Part shown: positions 1-5,049 of the stretch, piece by piece
How the letters are laid out: each line of letters opens with the position of its first letter
How positions within the stretch are numbered: the stretch's first letter is position 1
Source of the DNA: CAYJMQ01 sp964392415
GTDB lineage: Bacteria; Bdellovibrionota; JACOXK01; 2-02-FULL-40-11
Direction of reading: 5' to 3'
Length of the DNA: 23,631 bases
NCBI GenBank assembly: GCA_964392415.1
Contig: CAYMPL010000027.1
Location: forward strand, 1-23,631
Notes under the pieces: generated by a model
Databases searched by the model: none
Seen by the model: only the letters and a program-made list of their open reading frames with translations
Told to the model about the DNA's origin: nothing
Made by a program: the position numbers and the translations under genes

Positions 1-22
1 AATTTTTGGGATTTAGAGGCGC

Positions 23-208
23 TTAAAGTTGGGGGGGGCACGACAGCTTATATTTCACTACAAACGTCAAATATGGCACCCCATTTCGAATAAAAAAATG
101 ATGACAAATATTTTCGATTTGTTTATCCTTACCGAATTCTCTTACCTCAGAATCATCAAATCCAGCTACTACCGCATTAAACGGAATGGATATAATCTTT
201 ATCATCAT
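23..208 (-). CDS. Small protein resembling N-terminal module of HRDC-type DGR accessory protein
   Basis: A 61-residue ORF beginning MMIKIISIPFN, with a central FDDSEVREF and then HHFFIRNGVPYLTFVVKYK. From memory, this pattern (hydrophobic strand, FDD, short helix, HFF, PYL, VV strand) resembles the first ~55 residues of proteins that continue into an HRDC domain and sit beside reverse transcriptases of diversity-generating retroelements; I could not confirm this by search. It lies downstream of and co-directional with the FGE-fold variable protein, which fits that reading. A weak AGGTGG precedes the ATG pair. The frame ends directly after an 8-base G/C homopolymer (31-38). Adding one base there keeps the frame open to the window edge as a Pro/Ser-rich linker, so the stop may be a frameshift and the gene may continue into an HRDC part off-window. 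It could also be a genuine short protein. Confidence 0.55.
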   Translation of the reverse strand: MMIKIISIPFNAVVAGFDDSEVREFGKDKQIENICHHFFIRNGVPYLTFVVKYKLSCPPQL

Positions 209-307
209 CTTGTTGGCCCACCTAGGAAGCCTCTTTCATCTATTGTAAAATGCAGTCGCAGTCAATGTCTCAAGTGGAAGAGTGTGGATAACTTAAAAAA
301 AATTTTC

Positions 308-395
308 GGCGCTGCCCCACGCGTGGGTGCCGCGTCGGGCTGCTTCGGGACAAAGGGCTTCGCCCTTATGTCCCTTCGCTTGCCGACGCGGCGCC
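308..395. other. Large GC-rich hairpin/cruciform downstream of variable region
   Basis: Two adjacent palindromes. A perfect 12-base palindrome CCCACGCGTGGG lies at 316-327. A long hairpin pairs 329-338 with 383-392 (10 bp), has an 8-by-8 internal loop, then pairs 347-358 with 362-374 (12 bp, one bulged A) around a TTC loop. GGCGC at 308-312 can also pair with GCGCC at 391-395, closing a two-armed cruciform. On the minus strand it begins 28 bases after the stop of the FGE-fold gene and is followed by an A4T8 tract. It could therefore act as a Rho-independent terminator, as the hairpin DGRs need just after the variable region for retrohoming, or as both. No protein-coding role is apparent. Confidence 0.75.
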
Positions 396-423
396 AAGGG
401 AAAAAAATTAAAAGTGCCAAATG

Positions 424-2010
424 TTACGGCATTGCCCTCAGTAAACGAAACCCGAGGAAGTTGATGCGGACGTCCGGAGAGTTGCCGTCACGGTGGGCAG
501 AACGCAAGTACTGCGGGAAGTAGTGCCAACTCCCGCCGCGATCAACACGGTACGAGCCTGAAGAGTGTCCATTAGGATCCGTAAGCGGCCCAGATGGGTA
601 AGCGCCATACCAATCATGACACCATTCCCAGACATTCCCACTCATATCAAAAAGCCCATAGGCGTTAGGCAAAAGCTCCCCAATAGGGTGAGTTTTATTG
701 TTTGAGTTTTTATTCGACCAAGCGTAGAGATCACTCTTTGCTTCATCATTTCCCCAGTAGAAGGTAGTATCCGTTCCACCACGAGCCGCATATTCCCATT
801 CCGCTTCCGTAGGAAGCCTGTATGTCCAACCGTCGTTTCTCTTCTCATTCAGTTTCAAAATAAATAGCTGCGCATCATTCCAGGTGATATTTTCTACCGG
901 AAGATCCTCCCCTTTGAAATAAGAGGGATTATTTCCCATAATAGCTTCCCACTGCTTTTGAGTCACTTCTGTCGTCATCATTTCAAATGATTTTGTTAAG
1001 CTGACTCTATGAAGAGCTTCGTCATTATCACGACCTCCCTCTCCATTTGGACTCCCCATCTCAAATGTTCCTGCCGGAATGGGTTGAAAGTTCATTCCTT
1101 CTGGAAGAAGGGATATTAACCTCTCCCAATTTGAACTTCCAAGCTCACGGGGCGAGGGATTTTCAAATATTCTCGACGCCTTTAAAAGGCTTTGGAAAAG
1201 AGTAATCGCTGCTTCGCGGTCTAGCGGAAGAGCTGATTTTGTCCCGTAATCCCCTTCAATCTTTTCTGCTTCCCCCTTATCCAGGAGTTCTGCCTGAGGC
1301 CCCTGCTTTTCAATGACACTCTCTTTTTGCTCCATTTCATCCCTTTGGGGATTATAGGTGCCTTCAACCTCAACAAGTTCCCATTCTGTCACCACCACTG
1401 CTTTTTCCGTCCCTCCCACATTCTGAATATTCTTAACCCTCGCTCGAATATGATAAGAAACCTTCGGCCCCAAAAACTCATCCATGCTTCTTACTATTTG
1501 AGAAAGAAGCTCCGGGGACTTCAAATCGCTCCACTGCCAATCCAAAGTTTCTTTGAGATTCTCTCTCAATCGATAGCTAAATCCCGTCTCAACCGCGTAG
1601 AGATAAAAAACAATCTGAAAAACACGAGCGATATGCAGATCACTTTCGCCATCCTTAATTCCATAAAATGATTTTAATTTTTGAAGATCGTGAGTTTTAA
1701 AAATGTTTAAGAGGAGCTGCTGAAAATCTCTCTTGTTATTGGGATTATCGCCATAAAACAGGTGGGGACCATGGATTTGCAAAATCCGAAAGGTCAACCC
1801 ATCAGATTCTTCTGCCGCCTCTCCCAGCATCTCTAACAAAACCAAATTCTTGGAATCTTTTGCTTCAACGATGCATTTTTGCCAATGGTGAAAACCACTC
1901 TCTCCAAAATCATCTCCTGAAAATGAAATGCCTGAAAAATAGATTGGGGAAAAACCACTCAATATCCCTATCGCCGTTAAAAGAATTGATAATCTTATTT
2001 TCTTCTTCAT
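424..2010 (-). CDS. Secreted FGE-sulfatase (SUMF1/C-type-lectin fold) protein, probable DGR variable protein
   Basis: 528 residues from an ATG at 2010, chosen because AGGAGGA lies 7 bases upstream and the product starts MKKK plus a hydrophobic segment (residues ~6-25, no lipobox cysteine), a likely signal peptide. The longer frame to 2103 lacks such a site. Residues ~30-300 match no family I recognise. Residues ~307-525 are a clear FGE-sulfatase domain: IPAGTFEMGS, EVTQKQWEAIMG, RLPTEAEWEYAARGG, FDMSGNVWEWCHDWY, RGGSW, LGFRLLR. The paired cysteines of catalytic copper-dependent FGE, expected after RGGS, are absent, so this is a binding scaffold rather than a sulfatase-modifying enzyme. The last ~40 residues carry the substitution signature of a DGR variable region (separate entry). 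The protein is probably an exported ligand-binding or display protein diversified by a retroelement off the left edge. Confidence 0.85.
   Translation of the reverse strand: MKKKIRLSILLTAIGILSGFSPIYFSGISFSGDDFGESGFHHWQKCIVEAKDSKNLVLLEMLGEAAEESDGLTFRILQIHGPHLFYGDNPNNKRDFQQLLLNIFKTHDLQKLKSFYGIKDGESDLHIARVFQIVFYLYAVETGFSYRLRENLKETLDWQWSDLKSPELLSQIVRSMDEFLGPKVSYHIRARVKNIQNVGGTEKAVVVTEWELVEVEGTYNPQRDEMEQKESVIEKQGPQAELLDKGEAEKIEGDYGTKSALPLDREAAITLFQSLLKASRIFENPSPRELGSSNWERLISLLPEGMNFQPIPAGTFEMGSPNGEGGRDNDEALHRVSLTKSFEMMTTEVTQKQWEAIMGNNPSYFKGEDLPVENITWNDAQLFILKLNEKRNDGWTYRLPTEAEWEYAARGGTDTTFYWGNDEAKSDLYAWSNKNSNNKTHPIGELLPNAYGLFDMSGNVWEWCHDWYGAYPSGPLTDPNGHSSGSYRVDRGGSWHYFPQYLRSAHRDGNSPDVRINFLGFRLLRAMP
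430..552 (-). other. Candidate DGR variable region (adenine-mutagenised NNC codons)
   Basis: Between Trp495 and Leu519 of the FGE-fold protein, eleven codons that would be Asn in a typical template read NNC. They are His (523-525), Tyr (520-522), Phe (517-519), Tyr (508-510), His (493-495), Asp (487-489), Asn (481-483), Val (469-471), Ile (463-465), Asn (460-462) and Phe (457-459). All arise from AAC by changing only its two adenines. Intervening residues (PQ, LRSA, R, SPD, LGFR) match the invariant scaffold of this fold. Tyr at 550-552 and Asp at 541-543 may be further mutated sites. This is the position DGR variable regions occupy in FGE-type targets. The template repeat is not in the window, so the exact ends are estimates. 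Confidence 0.78.
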
Positions 2011-2061
2011 CAATCGTCCTCCTACATAGAAAGAAGCGCTGAGGGGTAAAAAGAAGGACAT

Positions 2062-2090
2062 CTTATAATCCATTTGTGCCAATAACGCAA
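2062..2090 (-). promoter_or_regulatory. Possible sigma-70 promoter of the FGE-fold gene
   Basis: On the minus strand TTGCGT (2090-2085) and TATAAG (2067-2062) are separated by 17 bases. This would start RNA near 2055, about 45 bases before the ATG at 2010, with the AGGAGGA ribosome site inside the leader. The -35 match is poor. Confidence 0.3.
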
Positions 2091-2159
2091 TATGCCCGGT
2101 CAAAAAGATGCCAGCTCAAAAAGAAACTATGATCGATATAATCGGCCCCATGAGCATTC

Positions 2160-2310
2160 AATAACTCCCGACCCTACGGTTCACTTAGAGCGTAACGCTG
2201 CTACTCTGGAGCCGTCTGGATTAATCCGTTCCACATCCTGTAGATTCAGCAGACTGAGGGGGTGTTAAATATGTCCTTCATGATTATCCAGGGGTCGGAT
2301 TTCCGACCCT
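2160..2310. other. Structured intergenic stretch, possible RNA or element remnant
   Basis: This is the core of the 324-base gene-free stretch 2011-2334. It holds a nested hairpin: ACGGTTC (2176-2182) pairs with GAGCCGT (2209-2215) with one wobble, and AGCG (2189-2192) pairs with CGCT (2196-2199) around TAA. It also holds a perfect GGATTAATCC palindrome (2218-2227) and a 7-bp hairpin GGGTCGG/CCGACCC (2292-2298 with 2303-2309). I could not assign it to tRNA, a group II intron domain V (the arm order is reversed) or any riboswitch. It may be a small RNA, the leader of a flanking gene, or the remnant of a mobile element. Confidence 0.4.
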
Positions 2311-2320
2311 CATCTTATGC

Positions 2321-2348
2321 CTTTTTAAGCGCTCATGAGCTTAAAAAG
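2321..2348. repeat. 28-base inverted repeat over the start of a small gene
   Basis: CTTTTTAAGC at 2321-2330 is exactly inverted as GCTTAAAAAG at 2339-2348. Inside, GCTCATGAGC (2331-2340) is itself a perfect palindrome. It covers the first ATG (2335) of the following unknown gene, so it may be an operator, or evidence that the true start is the later ATG at 2392. Confidence 0.5.
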
Positions 2349-2736
2349 GGACAAATTTTCTGGCCCATTATTTGCATTCACTAAGAATCGTATGTCGCCT
2401 TATTCCGAAACAAGCAAACTATGGAGAGAAAGAAATAAAGCTTTAATCGCGCTATGGAAAAGAAAATTTCAAGATCTCTTGGAAAGAAGACGTATTGAAA
2501 GCTGGGATACTGAGAAATTTGAAATGGAAATAGGAAATGCTTTAGGAGATCAAGAATTAAAAGATGTTTGGTTCTTTGTGACCTCTTATGTTGCGCGTTA
2601 TCCCGCGAGTAAACTTTCTAAGTTCTTTTCAGAAGTTATTGACGAAATCAAAGATTTCGGAACAATGGAACCATTACGGCTCAAACGTGTTTTAAAATCC
2701 GTTGAGACAACGAGGAGAAAAATGGATGGAAGATAA
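2335..2736 (+). CDS. Small hypothetical protein
   Basis: A 133-residue soluble, charged protein with predicted helical content (LWRERNKALIALWKRKFQDLLERRR) and a middle segment VWFFVTSYVARYP. I recognise no family. Two starts are possible: 2335, which sits inside an inverted repeat, and 2392 (MSPYSET, 114 residues); neither has a convincing ribosome-binding site. The end overlaps the start of the next small gene, whose ribosome site lies inside this reading frame, so the two are probably co-translated. The pair precedes pgpA on the same strand and is visibly more AT-rich than the recA-alaS genes, which hints at a separate origin. Confidence 0.55.
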   Translation: MSLKRDKFSGPLFAFTKNRMSPYSETSKLWRERNKALIALWKRKFQDLLERRRIESWDTEKFEMEIGNALGDQELKDVWFFVTSYVARYPASKLSKFFSEVIDEIKDFGTMEPLRLKRVLKSVETTRRKMDGR

Positions 2737-3004
2737 TTGGAAAAAAAAGATAAAAAGTTATGAAGAATACGATAAAACGATTAAGGAAATGGCTAAAGGA
2801 GCTCCATCTTCAGATGAAGAACTTGAAGAAGCTATTGAAGAGTTTGGAAGAGAATGGGAAAAAATGAGTGAAAAAGATAAAGAAGAATTTCGATCAACTA
2901 TTAATAAGGCCGATCGTCTGGCTAGATGCGGCTTAAAAAAAGAGGAGCGGCAAATAAACAAAAATAAAAACAAGAAAAAAATAAGAAGTTACTATTTAAC
3001 ATGA
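2726..3004 (+). CDS. Small highly charged hypothetical protein
   Basis: 92 residues from ATG 2726, chosen because GAGGAG (2712-2717) lies 8 bases upstream; an earlier TTG at 2702 is less likely. The product is rich in Lys and Glu: an acidic helix (SSDEELEEAIEEFGREWEKMSEKDKEEF) followed by a basic tail with a Lys/Asn run. It is probably helical or coiled-coil, without membrane segments. Its stop overlaps the pgpA start in an ATGA junction (3001-3004) and its start overlaps the end of the preceding unknown gene, so the three are likely one transcription-translation unit. No function is assigned. A toxin-antitoxin pair with the preceding gene is conceivable but no toxin motif is seen. Confidence 0.65.
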   Translation: MEDNWKKKIKSYEEYDKTIKEMAKGAPSSDEELEEAIEEFGREWEKMSEKDKEEFRSTINKADRLARCGLKKEERQINKNKNKKKIRSYYLT

Positions 3005-3456
3005 AAAAACTCATCCAACTTATCGGATCAGGATTTGGAGCGGGCTATTTACCCTGGATGCCGGGAACATGGGGGTCTATGGTCGGTGTCGGTGTCGCGT
3101 ATGGCTTTTCATTTTTGCCGCTCTATCTTTCCTTGATTTCGTTGATTGCTCTGATTTTTCTTTCGGTTTGGGTCTCTGACATTTTTGAGATGCTCTCATC
3201 GAAAAAAGATGATCAGACGATTGTCATTGATGAGATCTGCGGAATGGCGCTGGCGCTTCTTGCTATTCCTTTCAATCTTCCAAATGTGTTGACCGCCTTT
3301 CTTCTTTTTCGTTTTTTTGATATCGCAAAAATTCCGCCGGCGCCTTGGTTCGAAAGAAGGTGTCCGGGGGGATATGGGGTGGTTTTAGATGATCTGGTTG
3401 CTGGGGCATATACGAGAGGGTGTATGGCTTTACTGATCTACACAGGTGTTTTATGA
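3001..3456 (+). CDS. pgpA: Phosphatidylglycerophosphatase A
   Basis: 151 residues. PgpA dephosphorylates phosphatidylglycerol phosphate to phosphatidylglycerol at the inner membrane. The family signature is complete: GSGFGAGYLPWMPGTWGS at the N-terminus, DDQTIVIDEICGM around residues 74-86 (acidic metal-binding residues), FRFFDIAKIPPAPW, and GGYGVVLDDLVAG near the C-terminus. Hydrophobic segments lie at ~28-60, ~84-105 and the C-terminal tail. The length agrees with the usual 150-170. The start is coupled by ATGA to the upstream small gene and the stop by ATGA to the downstream nicotinamide-nucleotide amidase gene, an order common in bacteria. Confidence 0.93.
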   Translation: MKKLIQLIGSGFGAGYLPWMPGTWGSMVGVGVAYGFSFLPLYLSLISLIALIFLSVWVSDIFEMLSSKKDDQTIVIDEICGMALALLAIPFNLPNVLTAFLLFRFFDIAKIPPAPWFERRCPGGYGVVLDDLVAGAYTRGCMALLIYTGVL

Positions 3457-3929
3457 GGCTGGAAGAAAAAGTTATTCTGGCTCTTATAAAGAAAAAGGAA
3501 ACAGTTTCTGTTGCAGAGTCGTGCACGGGGGGATTGATCGCTGAGCGGCTGACCTCAGTCCCGGGGGCGTCTCAGGTTTTTGGATTTGGGGCTGTTGTTT
3601 ATTCAGGTGAGGCAAAAAGAAAATTGCTGAAAATAGATCCAGCTTTGATAAAGACTTATGGTGAGGTTTCAGAAGAGGTTACTTCCGCAATGGCCAAAGC
3701 AATTCAAAAAATTTCAAAAAGTGATTATGCCTTGGCTGTGACAGGAATCGCGGGGCCAAAGGGCGGGACAGCTCTCAGACCAGTTGGAACTGTTTGTTTC
3801 TCATTGCTTTCGCCCCGGAGACAACTTATAAAAAAGCTATTGCTTCGCGGCAGAAGAAATGAGATTCGGGATCAAGCATCGAGAGTGATTTTAAATGCAT
3901 TACTCGATGATTTAAAAACATCTAAATGA
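3453..3929 (+). CDS. pncC: CinA C-terminal-type nicotinamide-nucleotide amidohydrolase
   Basis: 158 residues from ATG 3453, chosen because it overlaps the pgpA stop (ATGA) and the family starts here; the frame extends upstream only as overlap. The stand-alone CinA C-terminal domain deamidates nicotinamide mononucleotide to nicotinate mononucleotide in pyridine-nucleotide salvage. Seen: VAESCTGGLIAERLTSVPGAS with the conserved Ser, VVYSGEAKRKLL, and AVTGIAGPKGG followed by PVGTVCFSL. The N-terminal MoaB-like domain of full CinA is missing, which is a normal form of the family. It lies 10 bases before recA, and cinA-recA adjacency is a widespread arrangement that often means co-transcription. 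Confidence 0.92.
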   Translation: MRLEEKVILALIKKKETVSVAESCTGGLIAERLTSVPGASQVFGFGAVVYSGEAKRKLLKIDPALIKTYGEVSEEVTSAMAKAIQKISKSDYALAVTGIAGPKGGTALRPVGTVCFSLLSPRRQLIKKLLLRGRRNEIRDQASRVILNALLDDLKTSK

Positions 3930-3939
3930 AGGAGGGATT

Positions 3940-5016
3940 ATGACCACCGTAGTCACAGGCGACACTTCTCCCCAAAGTGGGGAACGCGCCAAATCGATTG
4001 AACTTGCAATTGGCGCCATTGAAAAGCAGTTTGGAAGGGGCTCTATTATGCGCCTGGGCGCAACACAGACGTTGCATGGGGATATCCCTGCGATTTCAAC
4101 AGGATCGTTGGGTCTCGATCTTGCAATGGGTATTGGGGGTTTTCCACGCGGAAGGATTATCGAGGTATTTGGCCCCGAATCTTCCGGGAAAACAACGCTG
4201 ACACTTCATGCGATTGCTGAAGCGCAAAAAGCGGGAGGAATCGCCGCTTTTGTCGATGCCGAACATGCGCTTGATGTGACGTATGCAAGAAAACTTGGCG
4301 TTCGGACTGACGATCTTTTAATCTCTCAGCCAGATACCGGCGAACAGGCGCTTGAAATTGCGGAGATGCTTGTTCGAAGCGGTGCGATCGATATTTTGGT
4401 GATCGACTCTGTAGCAGCTCTGACCCCCCGTGCCGAAATTGAAGGGGAAATGGGAGATGCCCACATGGGGCTTCAGGCGCGGCTTATGTCGCAGGCATTG
4501 AGAAAACTTACCGCCTGTATCAGCCGGTCAAGAACCACCGTTATTTTCATTAACCAACTCAGAATGAAGATCGGTATCATGTTTGGAAACCCTGAGACAA
4601 CTACGGGAGGGACGGCACTCAAGTTTTACGCAACCATGCGGGTGGATATTCGCCGTATCAGCGCCATTAAAGAAGGTGATCAGGTGATCGGATCTCGAAC
4701 CCGTGTCAAGATTGTGAAAAATAAGGTCGCCCCTCCATTTAAGGAAGTAGAGTTCGATATCTATTTTGGAAAAGGGATCAGTGTGGAAGGGGAATTGCTC
4801 GATTTGGGAGAAACGTATAAAGTCGTTGAAAAATCGGGCTCATGGTATGCGTTTGAAGGGGAAAAAATTGGCCAGGGGCGCGACAAAGCGATTGAGTTTT
4901 TGCGTGCTAATTCAAAAGTTGCTGAAGAGATTAAAAGAAAAATTCAGGCCGCGACCGGTTTTTTAAAGAAAAAGCCAGCAGAGCCGGAAAAACCGGCAAT
5001 TAAAGTAAAAAAATAA
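3940..5016 (+). CDS. recA: Recombinase RecA
   Basis: 358 residues, a normal RecA length. RecA polymerises on single-stranded DNA, performs strand exchange and stimulates LexA-type self-cleavage. Seen: the N-terminal polymerisation helix with FGRGSIMRLG, Walker A GPESSGKTT (~78-86), VDAEHALD, Walker B ILVIDSVAALTP, FINQLRMKIG, the L2 region GNPETTTGG, LKFYATMRVDIRR, and a Lys/Pro-rich C-terminal tail instead of the usual acidic one. AAGGAGG ends 6 bases before the ATG, the strongest ribosome site in the window. Only 10 bases separate it from pncC and I see no LexA-like palindrome there, so an SOS promoter would have to lie further upstream. Confidence 0.98.
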   Translation: MTTVVTGDTSPQSGERAKSIELAIGAIEKQFGRGSIMRLGATQTLHGDIPAISTGSLGLDLAMGIGGFPRGRIIEVFGPESSGKTTLTLHAIAEAQKAGGIAAFVDAEHALDVTYARKLGVRTDDLLISQPDTGEQALEIAEMLVRSGAIDILVIDSVAALTPRAEIEGEMGDAHMGLQARLMSQALRKLTACISRSRTTVIFINQLRMKIGIMFGNPETTTGGTALKFYATMRVDIRRISAIKEGDQVIGSRTRVKIVKNKVAPPFKEVEFDIYFGKGISVEGELLDLGETYKVVEKSGSWYAFEGEKIGQGRDKAIEFLRANSKVAEEIKRKIQAATGFLKKKPAEPEKPAIKVKK

Positions 5017-5049
5017 GGCTGCCAAACTCTTATAAGTGAACAAGCTGGA

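Noticed and set aside
283..291. Perfect DnaA box (TGTGGATAA)
   Set aside because: A single 9-mer without a cluster, AT-rich unwinding element or dnaA/dnaN neighbours; expected by chance fairly often in a window of this size.
29..523. 164-residue plus-strand ORF across the hairpin
   Set aside because: It runs through the GC-rich hairpin and antisense to the variable region and the accessory ORF; composition is not protein-like and it has no ribosome site.
2011..2103. 31-residue N-terminal extension of the FGE-fold protein
   Set aside because: The ATG at 2010 has AGGAGGA and begins a signal peptide; the extension would bury the signal and has no ribosome site.
2172..2216. Group II intron domain V
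   Set aside because: The GAGCCGT/ACGGTTC arms are present but in reversed order, and no GAAA loop or intron context is seen.
2335..3004. Toxin-antitoxin pair
   Set aside because: The overlap and sizes fit, but neither product shows a toxin fold, HTH or other antitoxin DNA-binding motif.
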